Shown here: in pieces, positions 30,250-42,010 of the stretch
Position numbering within the stretch: the stretch's first letter is position 1
Layout of the letters: the number at the start of each line of letters is the position of its first letter
Source of the DNA: Acanthaster planci
Lineage: Eukaryota; Echinodermata; Asteroidea; Valvatida; Acanthasteridae
Reading direction: 5' to 3'
DNA: 42,858 nucleotides
Assembly: GCF_001949145.1 (NCBI RefSeq)
Contig: NW_019091364.1
Coordinates: 3,400,027 to 3,442,884 of the forward strand
The notes under the pieces: generated by a model
What the model saw: the letters and a program-made list of their open reading frames with translations, nothing else
Told to the model about the DNA's origin: nothing
The model's database searches: none
Position numbers and translations under genes: made by a program

Positions 30250-33200
30250 TTTATCACCCATAACTGAGTCTTACTCGTTAGAGTTACTCCGTTTAATCCT
30301 GCTAGTTCATCCGGTTTGATCTCTGTGCTGTGTACTCTGACTGTGTGCACACGTTTAGCATCCGAACATGTGTCCAGTTCCTATAGAAGTCATCGTTCAA
30401 CATCTGAACACTATCTATTGCGCTTAGAATTTAAACGTTTTAAATACTGATCGCCAAAATGTCTAGCCAAGCTTTTCTCAGCTAAGGGTAGATTTTGCCG
30501 TGTACAAGTATTTGTTTTGAAAACGTAGAACAGGCAGCGTGAATGTGGTACGTCAAGGAAACACCAATATAGGATTGCGTTTAAGTGCACTAAATGTCTC
30601 GCCAAAAGGTTGCTTTAATGTCGTCAGGGAAGCGTGCTCACCGGCGGAGTCCTCCCTACTGTCTCCACATGGGAGCAACTTGATGTGTGTCTTGTTCTAT
30701 AAGCTTGGGGACACTCTGTTTTTCGAGGTACCGAAGATCAAAGTTATATTATTCATTAGTGTCATCAAGCGTTTGTATTTTTAATTTCAAGAGCACATTG
30801 TTCACATACATGAGTAACGCGTTTTTAGTCACGGCTGCTTGCTTTCAAGCCAATGTCTCAGTAAATGTCCTCATCAATACTAATGTTAAGTGAAGGGTGT
30901 TCAAATATTCTGCTGTTTTATTCGACCTTGGATTGTATTAGAATAAGCCATGGTCTTCAATAAGCATTGACAGTGCCCATTTGACTTAAACGAGTAATAA
31001 CGGTAGTTTCGTATTACCAAATACCAAGCACAATGATACCCTGCGAGGGGACACGGCGCTTGGTAGGGCCGGAGCAGTTGGGTATGGCGATACACTGCTC
31101 CGTTTTTACTGACGCTTGAGCGGTTTTTCAAGGATACCTAGACAGAATGCTTCGGCCAGTAGGTAGTCTAGGCAGATGTATAGGCATGGTTGTTTATCCC
31201 AGGGTTGGGGGGTATAGGTGTCACCTGCTTGGATGGCCGCTTATAAACCAACAACTCGAATAAGACCTTCAAGGGTACATCCTACTATCAACTCACAATA
31301 CCAAAATGCCAAAGTCAATGTCCGTCGCCAAAATACGCCACTTTGGTGGAATACGTATTACACTCTGTTGATAGATTATTTGGTATCTCCATGGCTCTCT
31401 CGCTGTCTGTATGGTCTTGTTGCTTTAATGCAGTTAGTGTACGTGTTAGCAACTGATGAGGTTAACTTATGAAATTACGTTTTGCACAACAATTTCACAG
31501 ATCCGTCGTAAAAGATGCAGTCATTCTTTGGAATTCTTTTGATGCAAACCAGACATCGTTGAGACCAGAATAGCAGATGCGGTTCATATGGAAACCTTTT
31601 GTGCCAAAATGACCCCATCAAAAAGAACAGCTGAAGCTGCTGTGCACAGATGACCTTGAATTCCCCTTGCTCTGTGGAGAGTTACTTCATATATACATGT
31701 ACAGGTACATCCTGTTTACGGCGTGTACGCGTGTTTGTGCGTACAAACATGGATAGTCATCGCCAGCCGAGCCACAGGTATTTATATGGGTTTGTCTTTT
31801 TAAAAAGAAAGAAACGCGAATGTTTTCCTAAACCAATCACAATGATGATTACATTTTTAGATAGGCAAAGGGTTGCCGGAGAAACACTTACACACGACAT
31901 ACGACGAGTTGAAGGTCGGAGTTGCATGCAAAAAAAGGATTTCACACATGAGCCCGATTTTGACGGAAAATGTGACAATTGTCATATTTTTGGTGAATTC
32001 TGCGGGCCTAAATGATTAAGAATATCAGTTTATTGTTTGTTTTCTGGAAGTATAGCATCTTAGCTTCGTGCTCCTTCAGGAACTAAGAGATATTGTGAAA
32101 ATTATGCACACAATGACGAAAGATGTCAAAAAAGTCCATTTTTTCGCAGTTTTTCCATTCACATTCAGTGGGAAGCCAACTCTCGCGGGCTTAGCTCCCC
32201 CAAGGAATCGATATGGCGAAGCTGCAAGCAACTGTGCTTGCGCCGTTAACAAAGTCGTTGGTGCAGCGGTACCTACGCGTGCGATGCCAAGGAGTGGAGA
32301 CGCAGGTCACCGTTGAAACATAACAAGGAGCTGCCCACGCAGTCGCGTAAGACTTGTAGTAACTTGCCATCTTCCTCAGTGATGGATTTATGTTTTAGGG
32401 ATATTATTCTATCATTTTACATTGTTGACTGCAGAATGTAAAAGTGCATCTATACTCTGTAGGGATTAGAGGCATCCGAATAACCACCGGAGTTGAAGCT
32501 GTTGGGCCCTATACAGCAAACTTGTTGGGAAGATACAAATCTAAAGCGTGCCAAGAATTGTCGTAATATGTAATATAATGTGCCGAGCTAACAAGCAAGG
32601 CTTTCCACTGTCGATAGTGAATTTGAAAATCAGTCACAGCGAAAGTGTATTCTAGACAGATGTATTTTTTCAGAGTAAAACCAAATGTTGACAGCTACTT
32701 TGGGAATCTTCGAAATCCCTGTCTGAAAAGAGCATACATTTCACGCACATTAAGTGTTTACATAATCCAAATTCTGACTGGGTAGGGTAACTTAAGTGGG
32801 TCGATATAGATGGAGCTGATCTGGGTCCCATCGTTAGTGCTTTCCATGATATTCAGTACACGCCTCACCACGCAGTAGCTGTTGCATTCACGTAAGTCGA
32901 CCCTGCTGGCTGTGGTTTCGTTGAATGGGTCTCAGCAGTCCTCGGTCCAGAGAGGTCAGCTTAGCAAGAGACCTAAAGGCTCTTGCCTTGAGTCGGTAGC
33001 TGTGTAAACACACCCTTAACATCGTACCGCACTAACTTCCGGTAACAATGTATAGGGATAGGCACGTTAACACACATAAATTAATTGTTGAGACACTATG
33101 CACGACAATGTTATCAAAGTATGCTTTGAAAAAAAAGAAAAAAGGTTTTCACGAATTTCTTAAGTGTCCAAGACACATGAAATGAAATCGTTATTTGATT

Positions 33201-34150
33201 GTCATCTTAATTACGCACTGTTCCATTTTGGAGCGACTTTCCATTATTTTGAGCGAAATTTTCCTGATTATGTAAAATTGGCACATGTAGGACAATAAAG
33301 TAGAGATTGACAGAAAAAGAGAAGCTGACTACCGGAAGATCCCTCCTGTTGAAAAGCATGACATTAAAAGTGAATTAAGTCTTGTTAAAAAGAACAACCC
33401 CAACAGAGCTTGAAATAATATAAATGACAGATGGTCGCCGTTATAAACAACGGACCTGTAAGGCTGTAGCTCTTGTCTACTACAGTCATTAACCCTTACA
33501 GTCTCCAGTCCTCCAACTTCAATCTAATTTTACATGCACCCTGGGGGTAAGGTAATCAAAACCTGCTTTATCAATGTATTTCGAACAAGGGATACCCTCT
33601 CAGTAGAATGGCCACAAAACTGTAAAAACAAAACAAAAACAAAAAACAAAAGAATTATAGAAAGACGAAGGGGGGGGACAGGTGCCACTTATAAGGAAAC
33701 TATGCAGATAGTACTAAAGGAATAGTTAACGTGATTGAGCCATCATACGGAGGAATCATTTCGCAAGCTGCCGAAAATCCTGAAGTTTTTCTTTCGGAGG
33801 AATGACGCTGCAAATAAAGTGTGGCCGTTCGTCGATGGTCAGTAAGTTTGAGTTTCATACACGTTCATAGACCTACAACTAATCCAGAAAGGAAACCATT
33901 GTCTGTCACAGGAGGTTTGCAACGGAAAGATATAGGCCCGTTTAGCATAACTCAGCATGCGTCTGGAAGGAGCAAGAGTTCTTTGGCCGACGGGGCTGTC
34001 ACATAAGACCGGCTGTGGTAGTTTTTAATAAGGGAAAGTGCTAGATCTAAAACGTTAGTTTAAGACTGTCCAGGCACATTTATTCCCATTCATAAATACC
34101 TTTGTATTCAGAGAACCAAAAGAAGTCAATATATTATGGCTTTAAAACGT
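30250..34150. other. Long intergenic stretch, no firm gene
   Basis: It contains two adjacent short hairpins (about 31020-31102), a 36-codon frame starting ATGGCGAAGCTGCAAG at 32213, a coding-like fragment on the - strand at about 32780-32925 (ends SSIYIDPLK) and an A/C-rich run at 33625-33655. None has enough support to call a gene. Confidence 0.4.
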
Positions 34151-34154
34151 TTTT

Positions 34155-34350
34155 ATTCTAAAAGTTTACTTTCATTTTCCCGAACACCCCCGTCCATTTT
34201 ATGTTATATTCCCTTCAATGAACCATCCCCACGCGTGGCGCATCGATTGCGCACAGACTCCTAACCAATCAGATTTAAGCAGCGGGTATTAGCACTTCTC
34301 AGCGGGTATTATCGAAATGTTAATACACAGCCACGTGATGCGTTTCGACC
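34155..34350 (-). repeat. Dispersed repeat, inverted copy
   Basis: The reverse complement carries GAAACGCATCACGTGGCTGT, GTATTAACATTTCGATAATA, then AAGGGAATATAACATAAAAT and GAAAGTAAAC, the same order as at 24050-24310. Confidence 0.6.
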
Positions 34351-34680
34351 AATGGGAATAAAAAAAAGTCACAGGTATTTATGAATAAGCATACCCTGGT
34401 GTCAACGGAGCGGTGATGAAAGTCTCCTCATGTCACCAAAAAAGGTCATAACTGTGTTTTCAACTTGCCAGCTTTGCAAAGATTCAATCCTCACTCCAGG
34501 CATACACCACAAGCCTGTAGACTCCCATTGGCCAGACCCCAGCCACTGCAGAGTGAGGAGTGTTCAATGATCGATCAGTAACCCCAAGACGCCCATATGA
34601 CCGGGAAATGACCTGGTAGTAAAAAATCCACCTCGCTGCTTGGAGTTATTTGGGGGGCGTGGCTACAAATGTACTTCCAC

Positions 34681-36066
34681 AGTAGCCTTGGTCAAGGCGT
34701 TCGTCATTCGTCGCAGCGCGACCTGCCGCTCGAAATCAAGGCGAGGAGCGATCTCACGTGGTTTAAGAAATATGCAAATCAGCTGAACCAGGACGAACGC
34801 CTTGGCACAACCGTCCGCGGAAACCGTATTGGACGGTGCTCATTATGCTAATGACAAGAGCCAGTGTTTAAAATACGCCTTTGGATTGGTTCATTGCTAC
34901 ATAGTAACTGCATAATTCAAGTCGGTCGTAAGGTGAAAGGTTAACTGAACGTACACGTGGCTATACTTGTACATGACAAGTCAACAATTATTGTCTTTTG
35001 CCAGCTGATCAGAGTAATCGGAGATCGAGTTCGCCTTTGCTTTGCTTTACCTTACTGACTGTGATTGATTTCTTCAAATGACTTGCGCTATGGACTTTGC
35101 ATCTGGAACGTCTGAGGAGCTCCGAGCAGAAAGGTGCTGCCTTAAAAAATAACAGATTTCCCGTAGCCTGTTGACAAATTGAACAGGCAGAAAGTATTCT
35201 AAGGTTTGCCGCTGCTTGGTACGAAAATTACCCACCATTAATTTATCTGCAGCAGAATTAAAACAACAAGACAACTCGTTGTGCTATGCTGCAGTCGTCT
35301 CGGAATAATTTTACATGGTTAGCATACATGCCAGTTCGCGTTGATGCATTATGCATGTTACTTAGCTGCGATTGGTCACTGTGCACTCATCGCGTGCAGC
35401 ATTCATCTATTCATATTCGCATACGAGGTAGTGCGCTAGAAATCTAGCGCTTCCGTACGTGGACGGTTGCACAAAGACGTACGTTCTGGCCGAGTTTGGG
35501 AGGCTTGTCCTCGTTTGTTCACGAACAGCTCGATTTGTTGTTCATGGGTCGGTCGCTCGAACGCTGGGAATGTACAACCGGTTATAAGCGCTAGTAGTTA
35601 TTTGTGGCAAGAAACATGGCAGCGTCCTTGTGCATTCTTCGAGAGTTAATGTTGGATAACTGGGCTTACTTCTTTTCCATTTAAAATATTCATTTCTGTC
35701 ATGCAAAATTATTAATGTTAATTTTGTAAAACTTTCCATTGTCTTCGGCTTTTTAAAGCCATATCGGTACTTTTTGCGGCTGTTCAAAAATCCAATCTTA
35801 CGTGTTTGTTCGTGTGAAATCCTGACGAGGAGGTGGTGTGTGATCCTGTTCCGAGAACAGTGTTCTTCGGTCGTGTTCCAGCCGTTCGAGCGCAAGAACA
35901 CAAAACCCGTGTCAAGAACGAACCGCCCGAACTCGACCTCTGATTCAGCTGATTTGCACATTTCTTAGATCGCGTGAGATCGCTCTTCGCCTTGATTTCG
36001 ACACGCAGGTGTGCGCTGCCGTGCGCTGCTCTACGACGAATGACGAACGCCTTGGCCAAGGCTACT
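34681..36066. mobile_element. 1.39 kb element with ~130 bp terminal inverted repeats
   Basis: The left end reads AGTAGCCTTGGTCAAGGCGT, then TCGTCATTCGTCG, CGAAATCAAGGCGAGGAGCG, ATCTCACG and ATGCAAATCAGCTGAA. The same series is inverted at the right end (35950-36066). The inner 1.1 kb has no reading frame above about 140 codons and no recognisable transposase, so it is probably non-autonomous. No clear target-site duplication was seen. Confidence 0.75.
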
Positions 36067-36099
36067 ACCACAGCAGCATTAGAAAATGCAGTTAGAGAG

Positions 36100-36545
36100 G
36101 GGACCTGAGTGATTGTTCAGGCATGATTGGGAACTCCGGGAACTGATGTGGTGATGATTTTCTCTGCGTGGAAAAAAGGTCCCCCTTATTTTGGCGTTGC
36201 GGGTCCGAGGTTTTAAACGAACTTTTTCATAGCTGATCTTTAATCATTGGGTCATGCACCTTGTGTGTCCGTGACGGTATTTTTTAGGATGTATAATGTG
36301 TACAGAACCTTTGTAATATAAAATCCCACGTTTTCCAATGGTTAATATCTAGGGTCAAACGGTGCACGACCACCATGCCTCCTTTGTGGTGGAGGAGGTC
36401 CCTGCCATCCATCCAGGTGCGTCCACGAATTGCCAGTCCTCGAAGCTGTCGTGTAAAACCTCCCCATGTGTAAAGTGGTGAGCAATTTACAAAACATAAC
36501 AATGAGACTTTTTTGGTCACACAACTCAAGCTGAGGGTATTTCTT
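36100..36545. other. Stretch upstream of the TROAP-like fragment
   Basis: It contains GC-rich short dyads (CCACC...GGTGG near 36370) and an open - strand frame to 36284 without a recognisable product. I see no gene. Confidence 0.35.
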
Positions 36546-36571
36546 TCCTTTTTTCGAGGCAATATGTGACC

Positions 36572-36685
36572 ATAAGGCCAGGTGCATTTCTGTCCCAGCT
36601 GGCCAAGCGTTCGGCACATACATCAAACCTTCAAACTCAGCGGGCAGAAAGTGTGGCGAAGTTAAAAGCCTCTTCATACCAAATT
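36572..36685 (+). pseudogene. Fragment of the TROAP-like terminal exon and 3' flank
   Basis: AGGCCAGGTG, then AAGCGTTCGGCACATACATC, a CTTC-AACT block and GGCAGAAAGTGTGG follow the same order as 11993-12095, which covers the last 65 coding bases or so, the stop region and the start of the 3' untranslated region. Identity is about 70% by eye. Single-base gaps break the coding frame. The orientation is the same as the parent, 24.5 kb away. Confidence 0.6.
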
Positions 36686-36699
36686 AAATCCACGCCCTC

Positions 36700-39320
36700 A
36701 AAATAGTTGTGCAGTGCATGGCATCCCAAAAAAGGACAGGTTCAAGGAAAATTGTATTTAGGAAGCCATATTCAGTTTTCAAGCTACATGCGTATGTCTT
36801 GGCCGAATTTTCCTTCATTGACAAACAAATTGCTCGGTTGAACTGGACAGCCGCTAAAGAATAGCAGGTTTAGTGGACAGGTACATGTTAAAACTGGTCC
36901 AGTTTGTTGGCTCCCATGTTACGCACCTACATATATGCCATGTTAACAAAAGTCCTGAAGCTTTGGTGATGAGATTGCAAAGGCAAACAGGGTGGAGACA
37001 ACTTCTTAATTTATCAATTGTGAATTGTTGATACATCCTTGAGTCCTGTTGCTAAGCAATGGCCTTATCAAATCCTCTGATTGTTGTTAAAACTCATCGA
37101 AATCATCATTCCGACTACCGGTAAACCCGTTATAAATCATTGCCTAGCAACCCTACACGTGAGACCTACCTTGCAACCACTTCACGAGTTTCATTACGAC
37201 ATTACAAATTCACTACCGAGCGTAGCCCATCCTCATACAATTAAGAGTTAATTTTAAATTCTAGGAGCTGGCATTAAATTTTCTTCTCATAAACACCAGA
37301 TTCAACTTTCCAAAACAATAATAGACATTGATAGAGTAGCTCATTTCTTTTTTCTTTGTTGAAATCAAGGTTTTATTTTGCACCAATTCTTGACCACCAA
37401 CGACGAAAACTAACACGAAATGGTAAGTAAAATTTGCAACTTCATTGTAATGACAATATTTTCTAGATTAATTTTTTTTATTCTGATGGGATTTTTATCC
37501 CGGTCGTCAGTATTATCAAACAAACAACATGATTTGTAAACAAGAGCTTTTTTGGATACTTTTTTCTTTTAAAATTACAGATAGTACATACTGGAAATTT
37601 TTAAACACACAGGGCATAACAGAGGGTTTAACAGATGAATCTCTCCGTTGCAGAGAAAGGCCCGCATTTGCAACTGTACTGACGCATTGACGATCTTTTC
37701 ATTTATTCTTCATCATTTTTGTTTGTGTGCAAATTACACCCTCAGGGAGGAGATAATGGCTGTCGTCAAGGGTGAATCTCTGCAGGGCAAAGATTTAGCA
37801 TTTTTAAAAATAAAAACCTTTTATGGCCTTTCTCAGAGTAGAGAGCACATTTTGGTTGTTTTTACACTTCCCTTAGAAGCAAGCTTTAGGTAAGACCTCC
37901 TTTTCAAAACCAAAATTGGGTTCATTTATTAGCTAGCGTTGGCCCCTCTACCGGATCCGTTCTACACTTCTATGTACTTTTCATTACCTTAAATGATGAT
38001 TGGCCAAATCATTTTCTTATCTCTTTTGGGGAAAGGTCAAAAGAAAGGTGTATGTTTTCTTCACTTAAGGATATCATAAAGGAAATGGATGACTCTTGAG
38101 TTTGACCAATATACAATTTACTTAATTTGTCTTGGCAGGGATCAAAACCCCTTGCAGTATAAGGAGTGGTAGACGATTAATAATGGAGGAAAAGAGCCTT
38201 TACATGTAAACTGTAAGCACACAATCTCAAAATATACTACTCAGAAATGTAAGGACCAATTTTTTAGTTTGTGTATACTTTTTTCTATGAAGTATGTGAC
38301 ATTCTACAGCTGAAAATAGCCCAATACAACTGTCCTGAATAACCTCAAACACAATGTAATCAATTTCATGTGGTTGGTTCCAGTTATTGCAAAATATTTC
38401 TTGCATCATTGCACATGCTGAAATTACAAGTTAAGAAAAAGTGGTCCTTAACTTTTTGAGTAGTGTACTTAAACACTGTACATAAGCTTTAGCATTTACA
38501 GCCCTATGCAGCTATAATCAAAGTGCGCCAACATTATCACTGCTTTTGTTGTACTATGTTTTTCTTTTATCGTGGAGTGCTTTTCTTTGACTTCTCGTTC
38601 CCACGGATAATATTCTGAGCAAATGCTAATAAACTGCGTTTTTCATACATATGCGTGCAAAGGAGTCGCAAAACTGTCAGGTGACCTAGACTTCATGTCT
38701 GTCTACAGTTTACATACATAATAAACAATTGACCTTACATGATTAATTAACAGTTAACGATATTCAAAAGTGAACCATATTTAATTAAAAACGATGTTAA
38801 CTTTTCATTTTGGTAATTGAAAGCAATTAAATTAAAGCTCATTCCAGACTATTCTTATTACAGTAATGACTAATTTTGAAATTGTGATTTCCAATGTTTA
38901 AATGTTTTAAGCGTCAATCTCAAAATGAAAGTGTACATGTACACGTAGTTGTAAGAACCATGTCTGTCTACAGAGTACATACATGAGAGACAATATTGTA
39001 CACTTGTAGTTTCACGCTTGATTTTTCGGCACATAAGTGCAACACCGTTTCGGTGTAATCTGTCCCTCAAAGCCACACTGCCACTGGTATGCAGCTACAG
39101 AGAGACATTACTAAACCCTCGGTGAATGTCATTTGCAAGAAACCATGAAAATCACATGAGTTAATAAATACTAACACTATATTAGGTCTACAAAGTGAAA
39201 CTAACACGCCATGCGCAAAAAGCACCACATCCATCTCGAAGTTATATTGTGAGCATTAGGTTGTGCACTGTTTTAATGCTGACATGAATGAACCCAGAAC
39301 GCGGTAGTTCATTTTGAAAT
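36700..39320. other. Intergenic stretch with one doubtful exon candidate
   Basis: An ATG directly followed by a strong donor (ATG|GTAAGTAA, 37420-37430) precedes an acceptor (CTCTCCGTTGCAG) and an in-frame open stretch at 37654-37893. The product (REEIMAVVKGESLQGKDLAF) is not recognised and the composition is AT-rich, so this is only a possibility. Otherwise I see nothing. Confidence 0.3.
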
Positions 39321-39329
39321 ACTTTTTTT

Positions 39330-39930
39330 ATTGCATGTAAACTACATGTATGAGCCCGAAGTCTGATCAGAGGTCTCCTTTCACGTGTTCAACAAGAAAG
39401 ACGGCCTGGTGTGAGAAATTCTAGTGTGGAGTTCGGTGCACCAGCAAATATTTTAACGAAATCTGGTCGCGCATGCTCAGCTCAGCTATATCTATTACAT
39501 TCCATATGGAGTGTATTCTTACAACGTACCCGTCCCCCCAAAGTGTAAGACGCTGGGAGAAAAGATGACCGGGATGTTTACAAAGTTACAATCTCATTGG
39601 TTTTTATCAAATACAAACCAGTGGTAATGAAGTTTCCATTGGTAATACGCAGTGCTTGGTTTTTAACATTGATTTACTCAGTTCGGCATTTTCTCTGTAA
39701 GTCTTATATGCGCCCCGAGCTGGACCAAAAGATGGCACATCATACGCCGATTCATTGGCCTGACTAGATGTTAACATAATTGAAACCCTTACAAAGCTAT
39801 TAACATGTACCCTACAATACACGTTCAAAATACGAATCATGTAAACAATCCAATGTTAAAAATTCCATACTTAATAAATAATAACAGCTAATCTACGCCT
39901 TACACATGTGTGACACTAGTGATTAATGAA
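39330..39930 (+). repeat. Repeat R2, matching 14.11-15.03 kb
   Basis: It shares GTTTCCATTGGTAATACGCA, TTCGGCATTTT, GATGTTAACAT and ATAACAGCTAATCTA in the same order as R1, but lacks the foldback insertion. R1 and R2 each lie on the 3' side of a lectin gene (members 1 and 5), the two most similar members. Confidence 0.68.
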
Positions 39931-40757
39931 TACATGAGTACTCCCCTGCGTACGAACGCCAGGGGTGCGACCCTTGGGTCGACGATAACAATACTCTTAG
40001 TCATTGTGGAGTCTACTTTTGTTCTGCCATACTGAAGTTGCACAATAGTCTGGTACAATCTTGCACTGGGGGAAAGTTGTATCGGTATTCGATTGTGAGT
40101 GTATGGAACATGTACATGTACTTGCCGATGCTTGCCTGGACCCGGACACTGCCCGACAGCATAGGCCACGTGTATGATTTGTAATAAGGGGTTAATTACC
40201 AGTATTAAAGAGTTTTTTCCATTAAATCATCCAGTGTGGATTTTTATCACGTTTGACCGATATTTTTGGGAAAACACCAGATACCAGCTCACAATGCCTA
40301 TGCAACAGTGTGACAACCAAATAAGTAAAGCCAGAAACACAATGACTTTCATCAATAAACACTGCAAAGCATATGTCCTTCACAGACTCAATAAATTCCT
40401 TCCCTCAGCCCCACAAAGCGTTTTAATACTAGCAAAATCACCGAATATTCTTTGGAATGTTCCAGCACATCGTCTCAGATATCACTTATGTTTTCTGCTT
40501 TAAGTCTGACGGTTACAGTGGCACCCTACTCGTACCCTTACTTGTATTCGTATCCAGTGATAAATAATACTCGCAAGTACAGCACGTACTTCTTCAAGCC
40601 AAGCAGTAACGTTGGCTAAGAAGAAACAGACTTTACAAAGTTGGAACCATAGTCTGTGATCGTGATTGCTTCCTAAGTAGTTTTTACGAAGTGCATTTTC
40701 ACGAACATTCGTTAATTACGACATGATTGTTTCTGACGCGATTCTAGGGTGGTCCCA

Positions 40758-41510
40758 TTACACATCTTTTTGCTTCTCCTTGGCATACTGAATAGCGATA
40801 CTCCAAGACACAGTCTTCATTTCGTCCACTTCGACATTGCGAGACAGCACCGAATAGCCGGTAGTCTGGTTACACGGATCTGAGTCTGGGGTGATACTAT
40901 ATCGGGAGCCCCCAGCACGAATTGCCACTTTGGAGAGATGCTTAGATTGCACGACGCTGAGAAGCTTAGCGGTGAGACAACTTTGCCCATCACCGACTGC
41001 CGTACTGCACAAATCGGGGAGTCCTGTAGAATGTCGCAAAGGCTTCTCACATACAACCCACTTGTTGCGGTAACATTCCATTGCCCTCCACTGACCACCC
41101 TTATCTGCAATTCCTGGTAGAGCAATCACAGAACAGAGTCGGTTTGGCAAAAAGTGTTCTCTTTCGTGGCTTGGTGACCAATTTCGGAAGTGAGTATCGA
41201 TACCGGCAACGCCGTCCTCAGCACAACCCCACTTACCAGAGTCGTTTCGAAAGCAGCCAGTCCACATGCCATCAGTTGGACTTGATTCGTGATATAAAGT
41301 CCAGATGAAATCATTCTCGGCCTTGGAGGAAGGCAAGGCTAAGTGTGCACAGTAACTCTCACAAATTCTGACGGCGCTGTCGTATTTTAACTCGCCTATT
41401 TCATCAGGGTTCGCTCGGTAAAGGGACTGGTCCCACAATACCCATCCGCTGTCTGCTCCGCTCACCGTCGGGCATAAAGTAAGGCACGCAGCTATGAAGG
41501 GTGCAAACAT
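40758..41510 (-). CDS. Secreted C-type lectin-like protein, array member 5
   Basis: A 250-residue intronless frame with ATG at 41510; only a TTG lies further upstream in frame. The signal peptide is about 1-18 (MFAPFIAACLTLC). The lectin-like domain has WDQSLY, CESYCAHLALPSS, GIDTHFRNWSPSHE, GQWRAMEC and VVCEKP, without EPN/QPD or WND. The C-terminal domain has GDGQSCLTAKLL, QSKHLSKVAI, DPCNQT and EMKTVSWSI. Compared with its sisters, a 1-base loss near 40762 brings the stop forward and removes the last residues (VTGPP-like). It is closest to member 1. Confidence 0.86.
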   Translation of the reverse strand: MFAPFIAACLTLCPTVSGADSGWVLWDQSLYRANPDEIGELKYDSAVRICESYCAHLALPSSKAENDFIWTLYHESSPTDGMWTGCFRNDSGKWGCAEDGVAGIDTHFRNWSPSHEREHFLPNRLCSVIALPGIADKGGQWRAMECYRNKWVVCEKPLRHSTGLPDLCSTAVGDGQSCLTAKLLSVVQSKHLSKVAIRAGGSRYSITPDSDPCNQTTGYSVLSRNVEVDEMKTVSWSIAIQYAKEKQKDV

Positions 41511-42010
41511 TGTCGCTGCTCTACTAGTATTCACCAATGACGTGACGTTCGGAATTTGGAATGTTACCTACTCTGCTATCGTGCGGATGCTTTTCTTCAC
41601 TGTTCTGACGAATTCTGCCTCATTTATGTCGTTGTTGACGGCATTAGTTATGACACTGGCTGCTGCACTTCCATTAGACCAGTTCAAGATGGGAAATCAT
41701 TTCAACATAAGACTTTTGCTAGTGCTTCTTGATATTTGGGAAATTTTGTAGACTTCCAGAACGTCACGTCAACCCCGAGAGCCCGTACAATTACGTGAAT
41801 CAGATTTTAGGAAAGAGTCTGCCCTACTTTAGAGGATTAAAGTTGTTGCAGAGACACTGTCTGAACGTGATTTGCTATCTTCCAACAAGAAGAGGGTATG
41901 TCCGTGGCTGACTGAGCTTAATTTGGGCGAGGTCTACCCCCAAAAAAAACTTGTGAAGCAGCCTATTTCAGACGATATGGGGCTCAGATAGACAGAACCA
42001 GGTAAGGAGC
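41511..42010 (-). promoter_or_regulatory. 5' flank of array member 5
   Basis: It carries the same ordered blocks as members 1-3: CGTTCGGAATTTGGAATGTT, GTGCGGATGCTTTTCTTCAC, TGCACTTCCATTAGACC and GAGACACTGTCTGAACG. The core promoter and transcription start cannot be placed. Confidence 0.5.

Noticed and set aside
31650-32015. 121-codon + strand frame
   Set aside because: Begins in ACATGTAC repeats, has no known motif and shows irregular codon use; probably chance.
32213-32323. 36-codon frame starting ATGGCGAAGCTG
   Set aside because: Too short to judge. It resembles a mitochondrial presequence in composition only, and no continuation was found.
37654-37893. Exon-like frame after ATG|GTAAGT at 37420
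   Set aside because: Splice signals are good, but the AT-rich translation matches nothing I know and the downstream exon is not found. Kept only as a remark in the intergenic entry.
17750-41510. Lectin genes as recent retrocopies
   Set aside because: Absence of introns fits, but the copies share more than 500 bp of upstream and some downstream flank, so they spread by DNA-level tandem duplication. An older retro-origin of the founder remains possible.
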